Shown one piece after another: positions 46,238-56,289 of a DNA stretch of 64,000 nt. The translations under genes and the position numbers were made by a program. The stretch's first letter is position 1, and each line of letters starts with the position of its first letter. This DNA is from Ascaphus truei (taxonomy: Eukaryota; Chordata; Amphibia; Anura; Ascaphidae). The notes under the pieces are model-generated. The model made no database searches, was not told the DNA's origin, and worked only from the letters and a program-made list of their open reading frames with translations. The DNA lies in the NCBI GenBank assembly GCA_036426205.1, contig CM071573.1, forward strand, positions 72,514,580 to 72,578,579, read 5' to 3'.

Positions 46238-48433
46238 TTGCATAAGTTTTTCATTAACAGACTCAGGACGGATATGAGAGACAACATCATGTCACCTACT
46301 GACTGTGAAGAATTGATGTATTTGCAAGATGCCATTGACCTTCTGGAGGAAAATGAGCGTGATCCAGGTATGGCACCTTTTACTGACTTCAGACCCCCAT
46401 CCACCTTCACCCCTGCCTTTGCCACTAGACCAAATATTCAAGTATTTGTTAATCGGGTCACACGAGATTTTGAGCTCCTTTCTCAAACTGTAACTCAGTC
46501 CAATCTGACCAATAATGAATTGACGGCCCTCTCAGACCTACAAAGCAACCAGGACATTGTAATTAAACCCTCGGATAAAGGGGGCAATTTCGTCATCCTC
46601 AACAGGGACGACTATATCACTTAGAATTTACGACTGTTGTCAGATCCCACGTGTTATAGGGTTCTCCCTTCAGACCCTACAGTTACATTCCGTGCTAAAC
46701 TTCTTACCATTCTACAGAACGGCATACAGTCTGCAGTCATAACCAAACTGGAATTTGATTTCATTCTGGGGAAGACACCACGTATAGCTACATTCTATAG
46801 CCTTCCCAAAGTCCATAAGACATAAAGACCCCCCCCCCCCAGGCCGACCTATTGTGTCAGGCCTGGGCAACTTGACTGAGAATGCTAGCAAGTACATTGA
46901 CAAAATCCTGAGGTCATTCATAGAAAGTCTTCCCTCATATCTTAAAGACACCACGGATATGCTTCGAAGGTTGGAAGATATCACTATCGATCATGACACA
47001 CTCCTAGTGGGTCTGGATGTTGAGACCCTCTATACGTGTATTCCACACGATAGGGGGCTCTCCGCCATAGCACATTTTTTGCGGGGCCGTGGCACTGACC
47101 TTCTTCTTCACAATGATTTTGTGATCCAGTTGTTGGATTATATCCTAACACACAATTACTTCCTGTTCGACGGCCGCCAATACCACCAGATCCAAGGTAC
47201 AGCAATGGGCACAACGTGTGCTCCCTCATACGCTAATCTGTACCTTGGCTGGTGGGAAGAGACGGTCGTCTTCAGTGAAGGTATGCAGGACTACACCCAA
47301 TGGATTGACCTCTGGTGCCGCTATATAGATGATATATTCATTCTGTGGCGCGGCACCAGAGAGTCACTAATCCAGTTCATCGGTATCCTCAACAACAATG
47401 GACTGAATTTACGGTTCACATCTGACATTCAGACTGACTGCCTCACTTTTCTGGATATTGCCATCATTAAAGGTGACAATGGTAACATCATCACCATGCT
47501 ACACCGCAAGGCTACTGCTACCAATAGCCTTTTATTGGCTAATACACATCATCCTACACATTTAGTTAGGAATATCCCTGTGGGACAATTTCTGCGCATT
47601 CGGCGCAATTGTTCGACACAAAGTGACTTTCAGGAACAGGCCAAAATACTCACAAGCCGTTTCCTCCAACGGGGGTACACTAAAGGCTGTATTAGGAAAG
47701 CCTATCTACGAGCTAAACGTTCCCCACGCACCACCCTGTTATATGGGACCAGTCAGACACCAACGGCCACTAAACTGGTTCGTTTCGTGGGCACATATAA
47801 CAACAAGTGGAACAGTGCCAATATGATCTTGAAGCGTCACTGGCATTAATTATGGAGGACCCAGACCTTAAACCGGTCTTAAAAACTTATCCGACACTTG
47901 TTTGTCGCTGGGCCAAGAACTTGAAGGATCGGTTGGTACACAGCCATCTTGGCAATGTGGCCACAAAAACATGGCTGCTTCAGCGCCCTATGGGCACTTT
48001 CAAGTGCGGTACATACAAAGCGTGTGAATTTATCATCCCCACAAAATCATTTTCTAACTGGGACAACTCTCGTCAGTACACAATCAGACAGTTTTTTAAC
48101 TGCAAAACCTCAGGAGTTGTGTATTTGGCTACATGTGGCTGTGGCATGAAATACGTGGGTAAAACCCGACGTGAGTTTAGGCGACGTGTCCTCTAACACA
48201 TCGGTTCTATTAGAAACCACTTGGACACCCCACTTACACGCCATATCAATGAAGCACATAATGGCATCACCAGGAATTTACGTTTCTGTGGTATTGACCA
48301 CATTACCATTGGGCCCAGAAAAGGAGACTGGGACCGTATTCTACTTCAAAAGGAGAGCCGATGGATCTATGACTTACATACTTTAAGCCCCAATGGTCTT
48401 AATGAGGGCTTCCTCTTTACTCCATTTTTATGA
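46238..48433 (+). pseudogene. Penelope-type reverse transcriptase / GIY-YIG endonuclease, broken
   Basis: The core 46854-47849 is open for 331 codons and has motif A LDVETLYTCIPH, the QGTAMGTTCAPSYANLYL segment and an intact YIDD in RYIDDIFILW near residue 155. The C-terminal part has a Cys-rich stretch (CGTYKACEF) and then SGVVYLATC...KYVGKTRREFRRR, the GIY and YIG strands with the catalytic Arg. Faults: in-frame stops near 46622, 46822 and 48195 and a frameshift near 47833. The protein ends LFTPFL at 48433. The product would prime reverse transcription from a nick made by its endonuclease. Confidence 0.85.
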
Positions 48434-48721
48434 GATTATTCATCGCTCTCTGCATTAGCCATTTTATAATATTACTACAGTATACTCATGTGTTTGACTA
48501 GTGGCATACATACACTATTTGTTTACTCACTGCCTACCATTCAGCTTTTAATTTTATCATGGGGGCACTGCTCACCATTTTAATCATTACTTATATTGGT
48601 ATCTCATGTGTGTTTTTTACTCCTTGTATACTCCCTTTTCCCCTTCTGTGACTTTAACATATTTTCATTCCTCCCCGCAGAGTTCTATAAATATTGGCCA
48701 CTGGGGGGAGTGAAGATCTAT

Positions 48722-48763
48722 CCCTCTCTTGGAAGAAGCTATCACGAAACGTACGTCAGAGGG
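48722..48763 (+). ncRNA. Hammerhead-ribozyme-like motif in the Penelope-like 3' region
   Basis: Stem I arms CCCTCT (48722-48727) and AGAGGG (48758-48763) pair perfectly. Between them are CTTGGAAGA (CUGANGA with two extra bases), a degraded stem II (AGCTATCAC), GAAA (48746-48749), a self-complementary CGTACG (stem III) and TC, so that GTC precedes stem I as a hammerhead cleavage triplet should. Type I hammerheads are known from Penelope-like terminal repeats. The weak stem II and the insertion in the core suggest it is no longer active. Confidence 0.55.
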
Positions 48764-49600
48764 CGTGATGATGTCACACGTTACGCTTTCCAGCATGGAC
48801 GCCTGCAGCTCCTAACAGACCCAGCAGACCTCATCGTGTCACGGCTTGGGTTCTCTGCTGCTGCACACTCCACGAGGCACCTATTCAGACTGAAGGGATC
48901 GTGTATCCAGGGCCAGCACAGATAAGTTGTCTAGGGTCCTCTTTCCCTCTGTTCTGTCCTCTACTCCCCCCTTCTCCCCCCGTGTGCTGTAGGGGTATGT
49001 TATTGAGGGTGAGATCTAACGGATTTCACGATCCTGCTGCACTCTCTCCCCACAGGGCCAGTATATATTGGTGTGTAGGGTATCTCCTTTTCCCACCTTT
49101 CTGCCCCTGTGCATAGCCACTTACCAGCAGGGTCAGTTCCTTGTGGGGTTTCATTCTATAGTCCATTTACCATATTGGACTATATATATTATATCATGTC
49201 TGCAGCGTTTTCAGTCATGTGTGTTATTATTGATTATCCCTTGCTACTGTTTTGTCATTTACCTTTATGGTAGATTTATGCATGGTCGACAGTAATCTTG
49301 CGCTTACACACATTCTAGTGCCTTGTGGGTGTATATATTCATATAGCGTTCTAGTGACGTCATACACCACAGTTAGCCCCCATTGCCTTATACCATAGGC
49401 ATAGTGCTTTCTGTCATTTTTAGTGCTGTACATTCTTTGCTCCACTTTTTGGACTACTCTGGCAATTTGCTTATTTTCACTAATTATATTCTGTTCACTG
49501 CATTCACCATTTTTCTGGTACCAATCATTTTAATCAATATCAATAAAGCATATTTAAATACCATTTTCAGGTTTGGTCCAGATTTCTTCTGTCGTGTTGC

Positions 49601-50229
49601 CTATTTACCTGGGTGATCTCCCTTTTCTGATTTTGAGTGCATTTATAGGGCCTTATCTGTATACTGTCTCTTTACGTCATACAGTGTTCTCTGTATTTGG
49701 ATAAGCCATTCGACAGACAAATGTGGACAATTTGCTCCAGAGCAATGCTTTAAAATGCAGGAAGTGGGCCCTTGTCATTGCTACCTGTTCCAGAACCTGC
49801 AGACACAGGTCAAGAGGCCGTGGTGACTGCCCAGAAGGGTGTTCCTAGAAGCTGCATGACTCTACAGCTGTGAATAAGGTTGGCCAGGAGGCAGTCAAGC
49901 TGCCCAGAGGATGTGCCTGGCACAGGAGATGAACTTACCTCAGGAGTCTAAAGTTAGCATAATTTAGTTTGCTTTTGTTACACTGTCTGTGATTAATCTA
50001 TCCATGAGTTTTGTTTAATTGGTAAGCGGGGTTGCCATGCGGGATAGTGGCAAAATGTGTGCTGTGTAGTTAGTGCTCAGAGAGGAGATAGGCATTTAGT
50101 TTTATTGTTGCTTTGCTTTATGCCTTTTAATAATAAACCTACTAACAGATTCTTATGGTTCCTGTCTTTTAATGTGAAAGCAAAGATCCTGCAATGTGTG
50201 TGTGTGTGTATGTATATATGTATGTATAT
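49601..50229. other. Intergenic, unassigned
   Basis: 49690-50180 is a moderately GC-rich stretch ending with TTAATAATAAACCTACTAAC, similar to the polyadenylation part of an LTR or a 3' UTR. I found no coding remnant or matching second copy. Confidence 0.3.
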
Positions 50230-50287
50230 CAGGCGCCCCTGAGGAAGGTCCTATACAGGACCGAAACGTTGGATTTATATGTGCCTG
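50230..50287 (+). repeat. Hammerhead-like hairpin of a retroposon tail
   Basis: CTGAGGA (50239-50245) fits CUGANGA. A perfect 5-bp stem follows, GGTCC/GGACC (50247-50251 with 50258-50262), then GAAA (50263-50266) and CGTTGG. Outer arms CAGGCGC (50230-50236) and GTGCCTG (50281-50287) pair over 7 bp with one G-T, as stem I would. The sequence where stem III and the cleavage triplet should be (CGTTGGATTTATAT) lacks pairing. Confidence 0.5.
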
Positions 50288-50532
50288 CTTTTTTTGAAAT
50301 ACACTTTTGCAATATACCTTGAGTGCTGTTTTTTGTCTCCTTGGTGGGACACGTGGTTTCCTGTTATTTTTGTTGAAAAAGCACCTATTTCTTTGGAGCC
50401 TTTGAAGTGCCTGCTGTTATCTTTATATATATATATATATATATACTAGTATTTTAAATTAGAGAGATAAAAGTAAACGATCCATGATGTACTACTGATT
50501 AACATCTACTGAGTTACATGATTAACTCTATG

Positions 50533-50605
50533 CCCAGGACATACTTGAAAACGGGAGGTAACTCCCAATATTTTACTTCCTGGTAAAACATTTTATAAAT
50601 AAATG
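50533..50605 (+). mobile_element. L2/CR1-like LINE 3' tail fragment
   Basis: CCCAGGACATACTTGAAAAC, GGGAGGTAACTCCCAATA and CCTGGTAAAACATTTTATAAATAAATG match the tail of the 11.2-14.0 kb element, plus orientation. Confidence 0.85.
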
Positions 50606-51279
50606 TAATATTGTTTGAACAGGTAATTTATTAAATCTAAAGTGGTTAAATATACACTCACGTAAGTGCACAGGTAAAAGACATTGGAGAGAATTATAGT
50701 CGCCGCCCCGGAACCAGGAATCCCGTAAATACAATATCAAATTGGGGTGTTCCAGGGGAAAGGTGTCCACATGGGCTGGTCACCAGATTGATATGAGCCT
50801 ATAAAATGACCGACTGAGGAAGTCACTGTTAAAAGCAACCATGGAGCATGCAATTTTATTCTCTTTTCTATAGATCTGCCGTTGGATGTGGTGCTTCCTA
50901 TAGGAAGCTGCCAGAATTCTCCAACATTGGGTTAATATTTAACTTCATATCATCTATATTTTTATATATTTTGGGCACTTTGAAAGATTATTCATCATGT
51001 ATTTCCTATCCAAGTACTTTTGCTGATTTTTTTTTTCTATTTTCCCTATTGATGCACATTGGTTTAAAACTACATTGTTTTTGTTGCTTTTTGATCTGTG
51101 TGCTGATCTATATATTTTTTATGTGGCTGTTATGTCCAGTTAATACTTCCACAGTGTTTATCTGCACTTTAGCACTACACATTTACTTTGTATTTCCCTT
51201 ATTTTTCCGGTTTTTCAATCTACAGGAGGATTTATGGCACCTTTCATGTGTTTGTTTTGTTGTGTGTGTGTGTGTGTGT

Positions 51280-51720
51280 GTATCGAAGACTATCAACGAT
51301 AACAAAAGCTTAAAGAAGACTAAGTATCGACTTATGATTGAGAAAAAGCAAATAATCACACCCAAACAAGACAATGGATCAACAATAAAAGACGGTGCAC
51401 TTATCATAAAGAGAGTTGAGTACTTTTACATTCAATCGTATGAGAACAGAGATAACATAGAGCATAATCCAGCAGAGTAAGAGCGAGACGAAGAAACCAC
51501 CAATGTAATTTACGTCCGCCCAGAAGAAGTGGCAAAGGCAATACAATCCTTGAAAAATTGGAAGGCTCTAGGAGAAGATGGAATTACAACTGAAATCTTG
51601 AAAAAAGCTGGGAAAGAAGCAGAGATAATTCTTGCAAAACTCATTACAGTACATCATGCTTGAAGAACAGGAAAATTCCAGAACAATAGAGACAAAGAAA
51701 GGAGACAAAGAAGACCTAAT
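51280..51720 (+). mobile_element. RTE-like LINE fragment, N-terminal RT part
   Basis: The translation reads KKTKYRLMIEKKQIITPKQD, then EYFYIQSYENRDN, a stop, and EEVAKAIQSLKNWKALGEDGITTEILKKAG, the classic KNGKAPGxDGIxxEMLK region at the start of RTE-type reverse transcriptases. One stop codon near 51480 interrupts it. It may derive from the same family as 45770-46010. Confidence 0.75.
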
Positions 51721-52097
51721 TGTTATATGTATTGGGGGGGCTTAGGGGAATTTGTATATGTATTGGGGGGAATTTTTTTATGTATATCTTGTAGGGGGAA
51801 TTATGTGAGGGGGAGGGAATGAGTGAGCATGGGGTAATTGACGGAGGGAGAGGAGAGTTGGGGTGAGAGGAAAAGAGGGAGCAAGAGTGAGACGCATGAG
51901 AGAGAAATACATGCAAGGCGGGAGAGTGAGAGGGGGTGAGACGGAAGGGAGGGATATAAATGGGAAGAGGAGGGGGGAAGAGAGGGGGTTCGTGAGGTGT
52001 TAAATGGTGGGGCAGCTCACAATACTGCTGACACGGGGGGGTAGGCCTGCTTAAAATGTTTGTCCTGGGCCCCACGACTTATGTTGGCAGCCCTGGC
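51721..52097 (-). mobile_element. Repeat family Y, minus copy
   Basis: On the minus strand it begins CAGGGCTGCCAACATAAGTC, GTGGGGCCCAGGACAAACATTTT and GCAGGCCTACC, then becomes a C/T-rich tract (about 150 bp) and ends in TATACATAAAAAAATTCCCCC-type repeats. The plus copy is at 53143-53505. CAGGG-type ends suggest a hAT-derived element. Confidence 0.65.
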
Positions 52098-53142
52098 TGT
52101 TATTAATGAACACACAGCTCCCTGATACGATTCTCATGCTTCTTATTTTAAGTCTAAGCAGGTATGAAAGCCGTGTTGGTTTATGCAGATCCTTTCAGAG
52201 CTGCACACTTGTAGGTCAGAGCCCTGGAATACAGATAAAACACAAGGGGAAAAACTTGAAGTAATAAAGCTGGTTTGACATCCTCAGAATTAATAGGTTT
52301 AGAATGCTAAAGTATAATAAAAAATGTTCAAACACTATCACTTTTATGTGAGTTAAAAGAATTTTAAAGGCTATCAAAGGAGGGGTGTTTGTAGATGAAT
52401 ATTCAGAATTTGCATATTTTATAAATTAATTATGAATTCACTTTTTGCGATTATTAGACAAGCTGAGGAGCCAAAATATGCTTTATTGCTAAAAGAATAA
52501 CAGAAATTAGCCTGTATTTTCTGCTAAGAATTAGTATTTAGTGCTAAATCCTTTGTAGTCAGAGGGGGCTGCAAAACATTGCAGCAAGAAGGGGTTAAAT
52601 GCCACTCACAAATAATACAACTTTGGAGCATGGAGTTGCAGTCTAGTGGTTAACTCATGGGCTGGGACATGAGAGAACCTTCTTCTGCTAAAGATGTGGT
52701 CATGTCATGGTCTGAAATCAGATGATATGCCTTTCAAGAAAGGGACTTTGTAATTCCTTTTTAAACTTTGTTAGGCAATTTTACCCTCTGAAAACTCATT
52801 ATGAACATACTCAATAGATTTTTTTTTGTATCCATGTGCCCACATATCCATCTTTGTTTTAAGCCTCTGTAATAACCACAACTTTAGAAGGAACTAAAAA
52901 ATAAAGTCTTACCCACCCTCACCCTTTCTGCCTGTGGCCCTTATGTCCCTGTGCCATGTATATGTAGTGTATGTGTATGTCTGTCACCTGTATTTCGTAA
53001 TCCGGGTGCAGGGGGACCTCTCTCTCCTGCCGGTCTGCGCCTGACGCAGAGCCCAATCTGTGAGAGTCCATCGTGGCATCAGTGGCTTCCTCCTGGCACG
53101 GTAGGGGGGGGTGTGACAGTGTGTGTCCGGCAGCATGGACAG
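52098..53142. other. Intergenic; tRNA-like SINE head near 52640
   Basis: GTCTAGTGGTTAACTCATGG near 52640 resembles an A box and may mark a SINE, but no matching B box is clear. Otherwise unassigned. Confidence 0.3.
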
Positions 53143-53500
53143 GGCCGCCAACAGAAATCGTGGGGAACAGGACAAACATTTTAAGCAGGCCTCCCCGTGT
53201 CGGCGGTATTGCAAGCCGCCCCCCCCCCCCCCTTCCCATGTATTTCTCTCCCCTGCGTCTCACTCTTGCTCCCTCTTTTCCTCACTCACCCCCTCCCTCC
53301 TTTCCCTCTGTCAATTACCCCTTTTTCTGTTTTTTTCTTTCTTTTTTCTCTCCCTTGCGTCTCTTTCTTACTCCTTCTCCTCTCCCTCCATCAATTACCC
53401 CATGCTCACTCATTCCCTCCCCCTCACACAATTCTCCCCACAATATACCGGAAAAAAACTTTCCACTCCCAAATACATACCAAAAAAATCCCTACCACCC

Positions 53501-53505
<5 letters not shown>
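53143..53505 (+). mobile_element. Repeat family Y, plus copy
   Basis: CAGGGCCGCCAACAGAAATC, GGACAAACATTTTAAGCAGG and the C/T-rich tract match the minus copy at 51721-52097. Several overlapping ORFs of 134-159 Ser/Pro/Leu-rich codons are composition artefacts. Confidence 0.65.

Positions 53506-53550
<45 letters not shown>
53506..53550. repeat. (TA)n microsatellite
   Basis: About 22 uninterrupted TA units immediately left of MITE X. Confidence 0.95.
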
Positions 53551-53552
<2 letters not shown>

Positions 53553-53817
53553 CATAGCAACTGCAAATATTACTGTATGTTCATTTGCATGTCTTAGATA
53601 GTTCTGCATACCGTATGTATTGGCTTGAGGATTTGCTTGTGTAATACGAGCTTGAAACAAAAGGTGGCATTGTGTGCTCATTTGCATGTCATTTCCCAGA
53701 ATCCCTTGCTACAGTGGAAGCGCTGTGTGCTGGGTGATAATGGGGAAAGATAGGGTTGCAGACCTATCCAAGACATGCAAATGAACATACAGTAATATTT
53801 GCAGTTGCTTTATGCTT
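53551..53817. mobile_element. MITE family X, full copy with about 45-bp terminal inverted repeats
   Basis: AGCATAGCAACTGCAAATAT, TACTGTATGTTCATTTGCAT and GTCTTAGATAG at the left pair with CAAGACATGCAAATGAACAT, ACAGTAATATTTGCAGTTGC and TTTATGCT at the right. The interior matches 18490-18660. It is 267 bp, noncoding and adjacent to (TA)n, in keeping with TA-targeting DNA transposons. Confidence 0.8.
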
Positions 53818-53873
53818 TACTGTGGAGGGTTTTTGTCACTTTTTTTTACCCACCATAACCTTAATAATTGTGG

Positions 53874-53875
<2 letters not shown>

Positions 53876-53958
<83 letters not shown>
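53876..53958. repeat. (AC)n microsatellite
   Basis: TATATAT followed by about 39 AC units ending exactly at the left end of the Tc1 element. Confidence 0.95.
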
Positions 53959-53961
<3 letters not shown>

Positions 53962-55588
53962 CGGAAATAATTGGACACTGACACAATTTTCATAATTTTG
54001 GCTCTATACGCCACCACAGTGGATTTGAAATGAAACAACCGAGATGCAATAGAAGTGCAGACTTTCAGCTTTAATTCAAGGGGTTGAACTAAAATATGGT
54101 ATGAAACTTTAGGAATTGCAACCATTTTCATACACAGTCCCCTTATTTCAGGGGCTCAAATGTAATTGGACAAATTAACACAATCATAAATAAAATGTTC
54201 ATTTTTAATACTTTGTCGAGAATCCTTTGCAGGCAATGACTGCTTGAAGTTTGGAACGCATGGACATCACCAAATGCTGGGTTTCCTCCTTTGTGGTGCT
54301 TTGCCAGGCCTTTACTGCAGCTGTCTTCAGTTGTTGTTTGTTCTTGGGTCTTTCTGCCTTAAGTTTTGTCTTCAGCAAGTGAAATGCATGCTCGATCGGG
54401 TTGAGATCAGGTGATTGACTCGTTCATTGCAGAATATTCCACTTATTTGCCTTAAAAAACTCCTGGGTTGCTTTCACAGTATGTTTTGGGTTATTGTCCA
54501 TCTGTAAAGTGAAGCGTCGTCCAATCAACTTAGCTGAATTTGGCTGAATCTGAGCAGATAATATATCCCTATACACTTCAGAATTCATCCGGCTGTCTTC
54601 TGTCACATCATCAATAAACTCTAGTGACCCCGTGCCATTGTAAGCCATGCATGCCAATGCCATCATACTGCTTCCGCCATGTTTTACAGATGATGTGGTA
54701 TGCTTCGGATCATGAGCCGTTCCAAGCCTTCTCCATACTTTTTTCTTCCCATCATCCTGGTACAGGTTGATCTTGGTTTCATCTGTCCAAAGAATGCTGT
54801 TCCAGAACTGGGCTGGCCTTTTTAGATATTGTTTGGCAAAGTCTAATCTGGCCTTTCTTATCTTGAGGCGTATGAAAGGTTTGCACCTTGTGGTGAACCC
54901 TCTGTACTTGCTCTCGTGAAGTCTTCTCTTTATGGTAGACTTGGATAATGATATGCCTACTTCCTGGAGAGTGTTCTTCACTTGGCTGGATGTTGTGAAG
55001 GGGTTTTTCTTTACCATGGAAAGGATCCTACGATCATCCACCACTGTTGTCTTCCGTGGACATCCAGGCCTTTTTGTGTTGCAGAGCTCACCAGTGCGTT
55101 CTTTTTTTCTCAGAATGTACCAAACTGTTGATTTGGCCACTCCTAATGTTCCTGCTATCTCTCTAATGGATTTTCTTTTTTTTGCAGCCTAAAGATGCCC
55201 TGTTTCACTTGCATTGAGAGCTCCTTTGACTGCATGTTGTTGGTTCACAGCCACCGCTTCCAAATGCGAATGCCACACCTGGAATCAACTCCAGACCTTT
55301 TACCTGCTTAATTGATGATGAAATAACGAAGGAATAGCCCACACCTGTCCATGAAACAGCTTTTGAGTAAATTGTTCAATTACTTTTGGTCCCTTGAAAA
55401 AGAGGGGGCTACATATTAAAGAGATGTAATTCCTAAACCCTTCCTCCAATTTGGATGTGAATACCCTCAAATTAAAGCTGATAGACTGCACCTTAAGCCC
55501 ATATTCATTATTTAACTGTAACTTTAATTTAGTTTGGTACAAAACCGAAATAACAAAACTTATATCAGTGTCCAATTATTTCCGGACC
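53959..55588 (-). mobile_element. Tc1-like DNA transposon, nearly complete
   Basis: Inverted ends: GTCCGGAAATAATTGGACAC at the left and GTGTCCAATTATTTCCGGAC at the right. The right end continues CTAACTG, adjacent to TA. The corresponding outer bases at the left have been overwritten by the AC array. About 1.63 kb with one transposase gene on the minus strand, the usual Tc1 size and layout. Confidence 0.9.
54205..55235 (-). pseudogene. Tc1-type transposase, one stop and one frameshift
   Basis: From an ATG at 55233-55235 to TAA at 54205-54207, about 343 codons, the family's usual length. The N-terminal part has the paired-like DNA-binding helices (SIREIAGTLGVAKSTVWYIL, GCPRKT). The catalytic DDE triad is present: WTDETKINL, QMDNNPKH and DLNPIEH. 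Only two faults were found: an 8-A run near 55180 that shifts the frame between the start and SIREIAG, and a TGA at 54424-54426 where Tc1 relatives have Trp. The protein would cut out and reinsert the element at TA sites. Confidence 0.9.
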
Positions 55589-55591
55589 TAA

Positions 55592-55592
<1 letters not shown>

Positions 55593-55646
<54 letters not shown>
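55593..55646. repeat. (TA)n microsatellite
   Basis: About 27 TA units directly right of the Tc1 element, consistent with insertion into or beside a TA array. Confidence 0.95.
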
Positions 55647-55654
<8 letters not shown>

Positions 55655-55656
<2 letters not shown>

Positions 55657-55850
55657 TCATATAAAAAAACAACCCTCCCCAATACATATAAAAAATACCC
55701 CGACCCATATAACAATATACAAATTGGCCCAAGCCCCCTAATACATATATCAATTTCAACAAGCCCCAATGCATATACAAATTCCCCCATGCCCCCCAAT
55801 ACATATAAAAATACCCCAAGCTCAGACCCCCCACCCCAACAGCAGCAAAA
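55655..55850 (+). repeat. AT/CCCC minisatellite
   Basis: Loosely repeated unit of about 30 nt, (C)CCCAATACATATA(A)AAATACC. Similar AATACATA/CCCC units end repeat family Y at 51.7 and 53.4 kb, so this may be another Y tail. Confidence 0.65.
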
Positions 55851-55934
55851 AGTCCATCCCACTCCCCGCCCATGGGGAAGGCCCTGATTGGATGAATCCG
55901 CTCTCCTACGAGGCCTGCTGAGGTTTCTGTGTGG

Positions 55935-56250
55935 GAGGTTAGTTTATGTATGTGCTGCAGGGGGGAGGGATTCTATTTTGTGTGTGCTGCAGGGGGTGGT
56001 GGTAGTGGGGGGGTTATTTTGGGGTGTGCTTCTGGGTGGGGTTATTTTGTGTGTGCTGCAGGGGGGCTGCTATTTTGTGTGTGCCCCAGTGGAGGGGGGG
56101 GGGGGTTGCTATTGTGTCTGCTCAGGGGCGGGGGTGCTATTTTATATGGGATGCAGGGGAGGGGTTTATTTTGTGCATGCTGCAGGGTGTGTGCTATTTC
56201 TTTGTGTGCTGCAGGGGAGGGGGGCATTTTGTGCATGCTCTTTTGAAAAA
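55935..56250 (+). repeat. G-rich minisatellite
   Basis: About ten variants of TATTTTGTGTGTGCTGCAGGGG(G)n. G runs of 4-10 recur every 25-35 nt on the plus strand. It gives overlapping Gly/Cys-rich ORFs of 105-130 codons in three frames, which are artefacts. Confidence 0.85.
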
Positions 56251-56289
56251 TGTAGGGGTGGCAAAAAGGTATGGGCCTAAGGGCGCCAA

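Larger units (their letters stand above)
46140..49600 (+). mobile_element. Penelope-like element with RT and GIY-YIG endonuclease
   Basis: Coding remnants run from about 46200 to 48433 in the order N-terminal region (VIKPSDKGGNFVIL), reverse transcriptase, zinc-finger-like cysteines and a GIY-YIG endonuclease, which is the architecture of endonuclease-positive Penelope-like elements. The 3' noncoding part to about 49.6 kb is inferred from position and includes the hammerhead-like motif at 48722. The exact ends were not found. The other Penelope-like remnant in this window (36-39 kb) is clearly different in sequence. Confidence 0.8.

Noticed and set aside
53073..53601. ORFs of 134-159 codons rich in Ser/Pro ending in Tyr-Ile repeats
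   Set aside because: They run through a C/T-rich repeat and a (TA)n microsatellite; the Tyr-Ile tail is the microsatellite.
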